A stretch of 64,000 bases of DNA, taken from the NCBI GenBank assembly GCA_017656235.1, contig JACDOF010000007.1:1-64000 (forward strand), written 5' to 3'. Positions 16,457-23,475 of this stretch are shown here, piece by piece. The DNA is from Brevibacillus sp. (GTDB lineage: Bacteria; Bacillota; Bacilli; Brevibacillales; Brevibacillaceae). A model generated the notes under the pieces. The model was not told the origin of the DNA, did not search any database, and saw nothing but the letters and a program-made list of their open reading frames with translations. Positions within the stretch are counted from its first letter, which is position 1. Each line of letters starts with the position of its first letter. The translations under genes and the position numbers were made by a program.

Positions 16457-17014
16457 TTATACATGAGCAGGTTCAGGTGTTTGTAAATGTAGTGGTGGCG
16501 GAACTAACCAACCTTTCTCTTTGTTAATTCTTAACAGTCTAACACCATATTGGGCTTTTGTAATATGAAATTGACCAAACATCATCCCAATATCTTCACG
16601 AATTGACTGTCCCATAATTTGACTGCATGATACTAATCCAGCAGCAATATCTAAAGTTACGCGAGCTGCAATTTCTGGATCATTGAACCTTGCACCAACA
16701 GGGATGCTTTCTAAAGTTGCCGTTGGACGTTCTGGTGGAGAAGGCGGTAAACCAATTCCGTTGTTTTTAAGTAAATTTTCAGTTTGCTCGATTTCCTGCT
16801 TCATATTTTGCGTTAAGTCTTCAAGAAATGTTCTCAAATCTTTGTCGCCAGTGTGGTTAATGAATGTTTGATAACCTGCCAGCAATCCTTTGGTTACCGT
16901 AAGGTAACTCCAAACACCAAAGACTTCACCGTAATGCATTGGCTCGTTTTGTGGGTTTTCACTTAAAATTCCCATAACCGTCCTCCCGGTATTGATAAGA
17001 GTTGTAAGATCCAT
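16457..17014 (-). CDS. DUF3231 family protein
   Basis: ATG at 17014 follows AGGAGG by 6 bases. The 185-residue protein has the hallmarks of one DUF3231 unit: MDLTTLINTGRTVMGILSEN near the start, MHYGEVFGVWSYLTVTKGLL, a helix-rich middle, a Pro-rich loop (GIGLPPSPPERP) and DIAAGLVSCSQIMGQSIRED. These proteins are predicted ferritin-like four-helix bundles found in spore formers; their role is unknown. The usual length is two such units, so this is a half-length form. It appears single. Confidence 0.8.
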   Translation of the reverse strand: MDLTTLINTGRTVMGILSENPQNEPMHYGEVFGVWSYLTVTKGLLAGYQTFINHTGDKDLRTFLEDLTQNMKQEIEQTENLLKNNGIGLPPSPPERPTATLESIPVGARFNDPEIAARVTLDIAAGLVSCSQIMGQSIREDIGMMFGQFHITKAQYGVRLLRINKEKGWLVPPPLHLQTPEPAHV

Positions 17015-17164
17015 ATGGGGCCTCCTAATATTTGCGATTTGACCCGAGATTATATTTTGCAATTGGGATTGGAATTATCATGGAAACTTTAAACAATGTA
17101 AAAATCTACAGTTACCACAAAGAGCGCGGCGTCGAGGTAGTTTATCCATATCACGGGCAGAAAG

Positions 17165-17290
17165 TTGACCGGCTGTACATTTCAACGATCTTCTCGATCT
17201 CATCCCCGTCTCTTGGGTCAAGGTCTCAATGGTTCGGTGCGATGGGAATTGATCCCGTCATGGGCTAAGGGCGAAAACAGGCAAAGGAAC
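17165..17290 (+). pseudogene. SRAP middle fragment
   Basis: VRWELIPSWAKGENRQ is a typical SRAP motif (W-G-L-I-P-x-W). Neither the Cys2 start nor the following part is present. The C-terminal half of such a gene is 1.5 kb upstream at 15,254, so the gene was split and rearranged. Confidence 0.5.
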
Positions 17291-17310
17291 GGTTTGAGCC
17301 GTTCCTTTGC
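17281..17310 (-). terminator. Strong hairpin terminator of the dehydrogenase gene
   Basis: GCAAAGGAACGG and CCGTTCCTTTGC form a perfect 12-base stem with a 6-base loop, followed on the minus strand by CTGTTTTC. Confidence 0.75.
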
Positions 17311-17319
17311 CCAAGAGGG

Positions 17320-18360
17320 TCAATCGTTGTATAAAATCACTTTCATCGCTTTTTCTTTGGCAGCATTTTGAAACACTTCGTACGCCTGCATGATCTGGTC
17401 CAATGGAAAGCGGTGGGTGATCAACTGTTTTGGTTTGATCTTCTCAGACTGCACTGACTTTAACAGCATCGGTGTCGTGCTCGTGCTTACCAGCCCGGTC
17501 GTGATCTTGACATTGCGCAGCCACAATTTTTCCAGGCGTAGATTGACAGGCTTACCGTGCACACCGACGTTGGCCAGTCGTCCGCCGGGCTTCAGGATTT
17601 GCTGACAGATGTCAAAGGTCACTGGGAACCCGACGGCCTCAATCGCTACATCGACACCCTTCCCATCTGTTAATTCCATCACTTGCTCAACCGCATTTCC
17701 CTCGGAGCTGTTAACTGTCTTGGTAGCCCCGAACTTTTTGGACTGTTCCAAGCGATTATCGTCAAGGTCGATCATGATGATCTCCGCCGGCGAATAAAGT
17801 TGTGCTGCCAAGAGTGCCGATATCCCGACCGGCCCGGCCCCGACGATCGCGACCACATCCCCCGGCTGAACGCCGCCATTAATCACCCCGATTTCCAAAC
17901 CCGTCGGCAAAATGTCGCTCAACATGACAAGTGCTTCCTCATCACTTCCCGGAGGAATGTGATACATACTCGTATCGGCATAAGGGATACGAACGTATTC
18001 CGCCTGGGTACCGTCGATCAGGTGCCCCAAAATCCAACCACCGTTTTCACAGTGTGCGTACATCGCTTTTTTACAATAATCGCACCTTCCACAGGAAGTG
18101 ACGCAAGATATCAGCACTCTGTCTCCGGGCTTGAAATTGTTGACAACCGATCCGACTTCTTCAACAACTCCCACACCTTCGTGTCCCAGGGTTCGGCCAT
18201 CGGTTACCGCTGGTACATCACCGCCCAGGATATGCAAATCCGTTCCGCAAATCGTCGTTTTGGTAATTCTTACGATAGCATCCGTCGGTTTCTGAATTGT
18301 CGGCTTCTCCTTCTCTACCCACTCGATCTTTCCCGGCCCACGGAATATAAGCGCTTTCAT
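17320..18360 (-). CDS. Zinc-dependent alcohol dehydrogenase (MDR family)
   Basis: ATG at 18360 follows AGGAGG by 7 bases. The 346-residue protein carries catalytic zinc ligands Cys38 (TICGTDLH) and His60-Glu61 (GHEGVG). The structural zinc cluster of four cysteines is CVTSCGRCDYCKKAMYAHC, and the NAD(P) fold is VAIVGAGPVGISALLAA followed by an Asp-rich strand end (MIDLDDNR), favouring NAD. It resembles secondary-alcohol and 2,3-butanediol-type dehydrogenases. The in vivo substrate is unknown. It is transcribed alone and ends at a strong terminator. Confidence 0.88.
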   Translation of the reverse strand: MKALIFRGPGKIEWVEKEKPTIQKPTDAIVRITKTTICGTDLHILGGDVPAVTDGRTLGHEGVGVVEEVGSVVNNFKPGDRVLISCVTSCGRCDYCKKAMYAHCENGGWILGHLIDGTQAEYVRIPYADTSMYHIPPGSDEEALVMLSDILPTGLEIGVINGGVQPGDVVAIVGAGPVGISALLAAQLYSPAEIIMIDLDDNRLEQSKKFGATKTVNSSEGNAVEQVMELTDGKGVDVAIEAVGFPVTFDICQQILKPGGRLANVGVHGKPVNLRLEKLWLRNVKITTGLVSTSTTPMLLKSVQSEKIKPKQLITHRFPLDQIMQAYEVFQNAAKEKAMKVILYND

Positions 18361-18542
18361 AAATATACCTCCTAAGTTCTCGATTGGTTTCCATTTTAAG
18401 TATGGTTTAACCCCGGACATATGATGCTATACACAAAAACCGGATTCATTCTGCACTTTAGACACAAGAGTAATTCCGCATAGATAATTGGTCTTGTAGT
18501 TCTTCTCTTCGGACAAGTAGCGGAGAAACGTAGCAGACCGAC

Positions 18543-18650
18543 AGTGTAAATAGCAAGGGGGATTTGGAGAATGTAGCCGAGCAGTTGGGACGCGTTTTGG
18601 TTAGGGCTGCCGGGTGGTTGGCTCATCCCCTGCAGAAAGGGGGTGAGATC
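18543..18650 (+). pseudogene. Tape-measure protein C-terminal fragment, second copy
   Basis: VNSKGDLENVAEQLGRVLVR is homologous to VNGKEDLEKLAEQLADALAE at about 3962-4020, in DNA as well as protein. It runs straight into the ribosome binding site of the holin-like toxin, as in tail operons where a holin follows the tape measure. Confidence 0.6.
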
Positions 18651-18785
18651 GTGACAGGGTACGAAGCACTTTCGTTAACGCTTACTTTCGGTCTGCTAAT
18701 CGTAGCCGTGCTGTCGTTCCACAAAAAAAGTAGACCGCCCTTGAGTTTTTGGGAACGAGGCGGTCTATTCGCTGAAACCTGTTGA
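18651..18785 (+). CDS. Holin-like type I toxin (TxpA/Hol-Tox family), copy B
   Basis: A GTG start follows AAAGGGGGTGAG. The 44-residue peptide opens VTGYEALSLTLTFGLLIVAV, a single membrane helix with the family Y-E-A-L-S-L motif, then a basic FHKKSRPPL stretch. The last residues (SFWERGGLFAETC) are encoded by the antisense terminator hairpin. Overexpression of such peptides damages the membrane. The antisense RNA at 18723-18846 covers its 3' half. Confidence 0.75.
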   Translation: MTGYEALSLTLTFGLLIVAVLSFHKKSRPPLSFWERGGLFAETC

Positions 18786-18846
18786 GCCGCCCCCTTGTGG
18801 GGGAACGTCTATTGTACAGGCCGTCGGTGTTGCAGCACCGGCGGTC
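18723..18846 (-). ncRNA. Predicted antisense RNA antitoxin (RatA-like), copy B
   Basis: On the minus strand it is the counterpart of the RNA at 4242. It has the same upstream block, the same CCGCCGGTG hairpin and CCCCC/GGGGG hairpin, and then its own terminator (TAGACCGCC with GGCGGTCTA, followed by seven T). The terminator stem differs in sequence from copy A but sits at the same place relative to the toxin, so each antisense pairs specifically with its own toxin mRNA. Confidence 0.6.
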
Positions 18847-18883
18847 TTTATTAGTATATTCAGTATTCGATATGCGATAACGC
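18783..18883 (-). repeat. Inverted repeat block, copy B
   Basis: Reverse-complement partner of 4206-4305, about 97% identical over 100 bases, 14.5 kb away. Confidence 0.85.
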
Positions 18884-19401
18884 CTCCTCTCCTTACACCC
18901 AATATAACCACAACTGATCATAAATAAAAATATAAAATGGACGCTCTTCATGCGGAGAACGTCTATTGTCTTACTTGAACTCTCACTGTGGTGCCGAATG
19001 CTACAAGGACAGCGCCACTGGATGGACATCCCGAAACAGAGCCACATCAACTCAAGGAGTCGTTACCTCTCTAATCGAAATCAACTGCTCCCGTCCCAGC
19101 TTAAACGTGGCGTACCTTTTCGGGAAAAAGGGAGCAAAATCAATGTCCTCATCGAAGTGCCAGCCAATTAGGAACACATAGGGAATCCTTCCTAACGACA
19201 GGCAGGATAGCTCAAATAGTTGTCAAATAGGTATTTGAATGAAATCGGTCAACAAATGTCAATTCATTGATCTAGCTTTGCTGATAGTGGGGTTTGCCCT
19301 TCTACTTCAGATAACGGCCATTGTCGTTAGAAACACATAAGAAATCCTTAATTAACTAACGAAAAATAAGGATTTAACAAAACAAGCCCCAATCTATTTG
19401 A
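18884..19401. other. Gene-poor stretch
   Basis: No frame here has a ribosome binding site. A plus-strand frame at 18966-19181 is open but has no recognisable domain. AT-rich sequence around 18900-18940 could hold promoters. A short dispersed repeat is at 19305. Confidence 0.4.
19305..19341 (+). repeat. Short dispersed repeat, copy 1
   Basis: CTTCAGATAACGGCCATT followed by an A/T-variable part and AGAAAC. Related copies are at 20366 and 28706. Confidence 0.55.
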
Positions 19402-20235
19402 TTAAATCGAGTCAAATGAGCTAGGTTCTGTCATCGATGGTCTGGGGGCGCCACCTGTTAAAGCTGCCTCGAATGCATCCAGAATTTCAAGGAAGCGCGA
19501 CGCTTCTCTAAATACGTGGTCAGCGAGTAGAGGCGGAATAAGGCTCTTTATCCGACAAGCTTCAATCAGATCGCGCGCTGTCTTTTTAAAGTCCCGTAGT
19601 TGTTTTACGGATATTCTGTTCTGATCAACGAATTGATTAAGAAGCGGGCGTGTTTGTGATTGAGGGCGCATCGAGTCAAGGTCGATTGCTTGGAACAGGA
19701 GTTGGTCAAAATCATGGCTAAATTCCCGAGCCTGCTCAACCAGTTTGCGCTCGGACGGGTCAAGCAAATGGCCGATAAATTTCGCGTGATCAGCCATAAT
19801 GCGAAGGAAAAAGACGTTTTCGTTTATGATCGCGTCCGGCAATGGGTCTAATGTTCCGGTGTTGAGCTGTTCCAGGCGATTCATAAAGTAAGCAGCTTCC
19901 CTGCTGATGTGGTCAACCAGAAGAGGGAAGTTAAATCCACCAATTTGGCACGATAAAATCAAACCCAATACCTTTCTCTTAAAAGCCCATATGTGGGAGA
20001 CGGCCGCGTGGACATCGGTGTTAAACCGAGCAATTAATTGCGGATCAATATCAGTTGGTAAAGAATTGGCTTGGTTTTCAATTCCTTCAAAAAGGGAATA
20101 ATAGCGATCTGCTTCCCGGATTAATTGGGTATCGTCACAGTTAAAACCTAATTTGAGAAATAGGGAGTGCTCTTTCATGATTCTCGACCAAAATCGAATC
20201 TCATCAAGCGATCTTGTTATAAATCCATCCGACAT
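19402..20235 (-). CDS. DUF2935 family protein
   Basis: ATG follows GGAGGAG by 5-6 bases. The 277-residue protein consists of two similar helical halves. Each has a F-W-x-x-I-M-x-E-H type start (DEIRFWSRIMKEHSLFLKLG; NVFFLRIMADHAKFIGHLLD) and a closing D-H-x-x-R-E-A motif (LVDHISREAAYFMNRL; LADHVFREASRFLEIL). The conserved His/Glu pairs suggest a ferritin-like metal-binding bundle. This family occurs in spore-forming Bacillales; its function is not established. It is transcribed alone. Confidence 0.85.
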   Translation of the reverse strand: MSDGFITRSLDEIRFWSRIMKEHSLFLKLGFNCDDTQLIREADRYYSLFEGIENQANSLPTDIDPQLIARFNTDVHAAVSHIWAFKRKVLGLILSCQIGGFNFPLLVDHISREAAYFMNRLEQLNTGTLDPLPDAIINENVFFLRIMADHAKFIGHLLDPSERKLVEQAREFSHDFDQLLFQAIDLDSMRPQSQTRPLLNQFVDQNRISVKQLRDFKKTARDLIEACRIKSLIPPLLADHVFREASRFLEILDAFEAALTGGAPRPSMTEPSSFDSI

Positions 20236-20365
20236 ATTTTCTCCTCCAGTTTTATCTATTTTCGCTGTATGCTATGCGTTTATCTAGATCAAGGACTGGT
20301 TATTTGCCTAGATGGATCATTTTGGAAGAGCCTAATTCTTAATTGCAAGTTTATTCAAGCGTTCA

Positions 20366-20400
20366 ACTTCAGATAACGGCCCATTATTTTAAGAAACAGG
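20366..20400 (+). repeat. Short dispersed repeat, copy 2
   Basis: ACTTCAGATAACGGCCCATT then AAGAAAC; matches the copies at 19305 and 28706 except for one inserted C. Confidence 0.55.
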
Positions 20401-20430
20401 CGCGAATGTATGAAACTATCTTAAAAGAAA

Positions 20431-20460
20431 AAACGTCCGAATTTACTAATTCGGGCGTTT
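20431..20460. terminator. Terminator hairpin
   Basis: AAACGTCCGAATT pairs with AATTCGGGCGTTT (one G-T), loop TACT-like, flanked by A and T runs. It could end the small minus-strand gene at 20581. Confidence 0.65.
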
Positions 20461-20580
20461 AATCTGTGATGGTGCCTATTTACCATTTTTTGAAAATTAC
20501 AATATTTACTTATAATGATCTCTACATTACGTATTTTTTCATTTTCATCTCATGCATATCCAAATCGCCTCATAGCTACA

Positions 20581-20670
20581 TTAGTTTTCAGCCACACCAA
20601 CAATCACCAACAGTATGAAAAGTACGAGAATTAAAGCAAATTCATCAAATTTGTCGAAAATACCCCCCAT
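20581..20670 (-). CDS. YjcZ-like small sporulation membrane protein
   Basis: A 29-residue peptide too short for most gene callers: MGGIFDKFDEFALILVLFIL and then LVIVGVAEN. The core F-A-L-I-L-V-L-F-I-L-L-V-I-V-G is the signature of the YjcZ/YhcZ sporulation peptides, with the usual MGG start. AAAGGGGTGAT precedes the ATG. It is a single transmembrane helix; members are made during sporulation, mother cell or spore membrane. The lack of the Gly/Tyr-rich tail is a variation. Confidence 0.7.
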   Translation of the reverse strand: MGGIFDKFDEFALILVLFILLVIVGVAEN

Positions 20671-20850
20671 TTTTATCACCCCTTTCGATTTTTGAAGTTA
20701 ACTACGTAATAACATATGACGAACATTAACAACACTCTATGGGTATTTACCTTATTTTTCAAAAAAAGCATTGGTTGACCATAATTTTATCACTTGATAC
20801 ATGACAAAATTAGGGAGTTAGGGATTGGCTAATATTCTTTCGATGATCTG

Positions 20851-20889
20851 TTGACATGACATAACATATGTAATAAATTTATTACATAT
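20851..20889 (+). promoter_or_regulatory. Promoter with perfect 24-base palindromic operator
   Basis: TTGACA (20851-20856), 17-base spacer, TAAATT as -10. Across the -10 lies a perfect palindrome at 20866-20889: ATATGTAATAAA followed directly by its reverse complement. This is the size and AT-rich type of an ArsR/winged-helix operator, and an ArsR-type gene is the second gene of the operon, so autorepression is likely. Confidence 0.7.
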
Positions 20890-20895
20890 TAACAC

Positions 20896-21312
20896 ATGAA
20901 AGAAAAACATTACATGTATAATGAAAAAATAAAGGGAGGAAATATTGGGGTTCCATTTATTAAAGCTTCAGTTGTTTATTTTATTATTGGTGTGTCCATG
21001 GGAATGTATATGGGAATCACAAACCATTTTTCATTTACATCAGCACATGCCCACATCAATCTGTTGGGTTGGGTTTCGCTAGCCCTTGCGGGGCTGATTT
21101 ACAAACTAAACCCGGCGGCTGGGACAAGCAAAATGGCTTTAGTACATTTTTGGCTTCATATGATTGGGATTCCCCTATTAACCTTTGCAATGGTCCTTTT
21201 TGGCATGGGGCAGTTTGAAATTGGAGGACCAATCAGTGGTATTGGTGGAATACTGGTCATCAGTGGAGTGGTTGTCTTTGCTGTTAATGTTTTTAAACAT
21301 GTCAAACGGTAA
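20896..21312 (+). CDS. Heme-copper oxidase subunit I-like small membrane protein
   Basis: The 138-residue frame has four membrane helices and the motif SFTSAHAHINLLGWVSLALA, as in short proteins often labelled cytochrome c oxidase subunit I. The two His residues resemble heme ligands but the full catalytic set is far too short to be an oxidase. The start is uncertain: ATG 20896 and 20914 have no ribosome binding site, whereas GGGAGG at 20934-20939 sits just before an in-frame ATT at 20944, giving the family-like start GVPFIKASVVYFIIGV. A role in heme or redox stress is a guess. First gene of a three-gene operon. Confidence 0.6.
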   Translation: MKEKHYMYNEKIKGGNIGVPFIKASVVYFIIGVSMGMYMGITNHFSFTSAHAHINLLGWVSLALAGLIYKLNPAAGTSKMALVHFWLHMIGIPLLTFAMVLFGMGQFEIGGPISGIGGILVISGVVVFAVNVFKHVKR

Positions 21313-21363
21313 TATTAAGGCTGTAATTCTTCAAGAGGTTGAATAAAAGAGGTAGACGAAGAC

Positions 21364-21729
21364 ATGATACATGATGACTCTAAATGGTCCGGAGATGATC
21401 TGCTAAGGATATTTGAAGCTCTGTCTAACCCGCATCGTCTAAAAATCATTTCCATATTAACTGGAGAACGGAAATATGTCAGTCAACTGGCCCGTGAAGT
21501 CAAGATGAGTCGCCCGTTGCTTTATATGCATTTGCAGCGTTTGGAAGAAGCTGGATTGGTATCTAGTGAATTGGAACTTTCAGACGATGGGAAGGCGATG
21601 AAATATTATGAGATCATTCCCTTTGATCTTCATCTATCCCACGTTGTAATCGCCAAGGCTGCTGACACGCTTACAATAAAAAAGAAATCAAATACCGCGA
21701 AATCAGATATCGATAATGAGGAGGATTGA
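21364..21729 (+). CDS. ArsR-type winged-helix regulator
   Basis: The 121-residue protein shows RIFEALSNPHRLKIISILTG (ArsR signature), the recognition segment VSQLAREVKMSRPLLYMHLQ, LEEAGLV and a wing (SDDGKAMKYYEI). No metal-binding ELCVCD motif is present, so the signal is not an arsenic-type metal site at helix 3. It probably binds the palindrome at 20866 and represses its own operon. The next gene starts 3 bases after its stop, with its GAGGAGG inside this gene's end. Confidence 0.85.
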   Translation: MIHDDSKWSGDDLLRIFEALSNPHRLKIISILTGERKYVSQLAREVKMSRPLLYMHLQRLEEAGLVSSELELSDDGKAMKYYEIIPFDLHLSHVVIAKAADTLTIKKKSNTAKSDIDNEED

Positions 21730-21731
21730 AA

Positions 21732-21998
21732 ATGAATACACAAACGTGGATGGCTCTTTTTAAAATGGGATTTGTCATTCTCATCTTGTCTCTAGCAGTG
21801 GTGATCATTGTGACTCTCATTAAAACATGGCAAACAAAAATGCAGTCAGGAAAAGAAAAGGTCTATCAACAGCTTGCCGAGGAAGCGATTGAATTACAGA
21901 AGCAAACCGTCGAGAACCAGAAGAAATTGGCCGAGGAATTGCATGAGTTGAAGAAGCGTGTGGCTTCTATAGAGAAAATTCTTCGAGAGGTGGAGTAA
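21732..21998 (+). CDS. Membrane-anchored coiled-coil protein
   Basis: ATG at 21732 follows GAGGAGG. The 88-residue product has one N-terminal membrane helix (FVILILSLAVVIIVTLIKTW) and a long charged coiled coil to the end (VYQQLAEEAIELQKQTVENQ, KKLAEELHELKKRVASIEKI). The arrangement is like PspB or small anchors that scaffold partners. Tightly coupled to the ArsR gene. Confidence 0.7.
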   Translation: MNTQTWMALFKMGFVILILSLAVVIIVTLIKTWQTKMQSGKEKVYQQLAEEAIELQKQTVENQKKLAEELHELKKRVASIEKILREVE

Positions 21999-22175
21999 AT
22001 AAGCTTTCTGATTCTTCAGCAAGTCTTTGTTTCCAAGAAAGAAGAGTCAGATGTGTAGCGCACCTTTCCAAGGTTGTGTGTGTCAAAGAAATCAATATTC
22101 CAGCGATGTTTGATACGAACGCATAAATCCCTTCTCGATTGAGAAGGGTCAGACTGAAGACAAACCCGTTTTCCA

Positions 22176-22378
22176 GGGAAGGGTGCCAATTGTCCGTAAC
22201 GAGCGCCTTTGCCTGGCCAACCGAGCTTAAGAAACGTGGACGCGGGGAGAAGCGAGGGCAACTCGGCGCTGCGCTGAGTTGCTGAGCCGGTTTGCCCTCG
22301 CCCCCGCGGATCGTTTCGCAGCGGGCATTTGTACATCTTTGCTGGGCAGGCAACAGCGCGAGCAGGACAATAGGCCCC
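22176..22378 (+). ncRNA. Structured RNA repeat, copy 1 (HEARO/omega-RNA-like candidate)
   Basis: About 200 bases shared with 58927-59131. Stems: CGCGGGG (22241-22247) with CCCCGCG (22302-22308); GCGAGGGCAA (22252-22261) with TTGCCCTCGC (22292-22301); a hairpin CTCGGCG-CTG-CGCTGAG (22262-22278); and a long-range TTGCCTG/CAGGCAA pair closing the element. Compared with copy 2, base pairs change on both sides (C-G to T-A) in two stems, which argues for an RNA structure on one strand. No iscB, isrB or tnpB gene follows. The strand is inferred from copy 2, which lies in a plus-strand operon before a terminator. The minus-strand open frames across it are not considered genes. Confidence 0.6.
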
Positions 22379-22416
22379 TTATCTTGCTGTTTGGGAAATT
22401 GAGTATATCCATAGCT

Positions 22417-22857
22417 CTAGTTGAGTGTCGCGGCAAGTACGTCGAGCATCTTGGTCCAAGCAGCCTTGGTGCGGTCCGCGTAGTCCGCCCAGTCCGGATG
22501 CAATTCATGGGTCAAGGTGAGCTCACAACCGTTATCAAGCGGTAGGATGTCGATGATCACGCGGCTGCTTCCCTCTTCATCCGCTACCCCCCAGGTGAAC
22601 ACGAGACGGCGCGGCCGGTCGATCTCAAGATACTCCCCTACGTGGTCAATTTCTTGGCCTTGTCGACGCACGACGAAAGAGAACGAGCCTCCCACGCGCG
22701 GGTCAAGGGAAATACGCACCACTTCTTCCTCACGGAGAGCGGGGCCGAACATCCATTTGCCGATCGCAACAGGATCCAGCCAGGCGTCGAAAACTTGCTC
22801 CGGCGATGCGCTAAAGCGACGGGGGATGCGTACATTCACATGAGACTCAGAGTTCAT
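22417..22857 (-). CDS. SRPBCC/AHSA1-domain protein
   Basis: ATG at 22857 is preferred: AAAGG lies 9 bases before it, while ATG 22866 overlaps that motif. The 146-residue protein has the START-like fold with PRRFSASPEQVFDAWLDPVA at the start, WMFGPALREEE, GEYLEIDRPRRLVFTWGVAD and a C-terminal helix WTKMLDVLAATLN. This is the activator-of-Hsp90-like/CalC subgroup, often paired with an ArsR regulator. A decayed end of such a regulator may lie just upstream. Confidence 0.85.
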   Translation of the reverse strand: MNSESHVNVRIPRRFSASPEQVFDAWLDPVAIGKWMFGPALREEEVVRISLDPRVGGSFSFVVRRQGQEIDHVGEYLEIDRPRRLVFTWGVADEEGSSRVIIDILPLDNGCELTLTHELHPDWADYADRTKAAWTKMLDVLAATLN

Positions 22858-22874
22858 TAAAATCATCCTTTCTT

Positions 22875-22985
22875 CTCAGGCTTCCGCTGATTCTGTTGTC
22901 TGTTTGTCCTCGTAGATGTTTTTCACGAGCCTCCAGCTTGTCGGACCAGAACTGTCAATACGACTCAAGCCGGTTGGGTTCCGCC
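22875..22985 (-). pseudogene. Possible ArsR regulator C-terminal remnant
   Basis: On the minus strand RLESY, a stop, then QFWSDKLEA, and after a frame change LVKNIYEDKQTTESAEA with a stop 17 bases before the SRPBCC start. The F-W-x-x-x-L-x-x-L type ending is common in ArsR regulators that precede such genes. Evidence is short and tentative. Confidence 0.3.
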
Positions 22986-23049
22986 ATTACTTCAAAGATC
23001 GAACTCGCCGTGCCTCATCCGGCCGGAACTGGGGATGAGTGAGGGGCAA

Positions 23050-23469
23050 TTAAAATAATATCAAGTATATTTGGTAATAGGTGTATAAGGCCCCGCACAA
23101 GAGGATCCAAGGAACGAGCACGAGTACATGGCGAAAATGGTAAAGAAACGGGTACTTATAAGCTGTCACATCGAAAAACCTGGGTGTTTCCTCTTTTGCG
23201 ACCAAAAAAGCGTAAACCGTTAATGGAATCACTAGAAAAACTACGATCCCCAAAAACAAGTATTTGTCAAATGGGGTAATACCGGATATGCTACTCGTTT
23301 CTTTGAATACTTCACGGAGTGCAATGATCCATATCACGAATAGCATTGCGTGGTCGACGAATATATCAGTCAGTGTTTTACCCTGGTTTCGACTACGAAG
23401 AACGGAATAGGCAAGGAAAACTGGCAGCAAGATTGATATGGCACTATAAAACCAAAGTTCATTCAACAC
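23050..23469 (-). CDS. Four-helix membrane protein, unknown
   Basis: 139 residues with four hydrophobic helices (about residues 5-24, 40-52, 68-88, 112-135) and short loops. No known family. It starts 6 bases after the stop of the secreted-protein gene at 23476, so the pair forms an operon in which the second protein may be membrane partner of the first. Confidence 0.65.
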   Translation of the reverse strand: MLNELWFYSAISILLPVFLAYSVLRSRNQGKTLTDIFVDHAMLFVIWIIALREVFKETSSISGITPFDKYLFLGIVVFLVIPLTVYAFLVAKEETPRFFDVTAYKYPFLYHFRHVLVLVPWILLCGALYTYYQIYLILF

Positions 23470-23475
23470 AATGCT

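Larger units (their letters stand above)
20236..20580. other. Intergenic region with repeat and terminator
   Basis: Contains a second copy of the short dispersed repeat at 20366-20400 and a hairpin at 20431-20460. No coding frame is convincing. Confidence 0.5.

Noticed and set aside
18966-19181. 71-residue plus-strand frame
   Set aside because: No start signal, no recognisable family; may be decayed sequence.
22016-22353. Two long minus-strand open frames across the first structured repeat
   Set aside because: Similar frames occur in copy 2 but differ by length changes and lack ribosome binding sites. Base changes follow RNA pairing and not codon position, so they are taken as by-products of the RNA.
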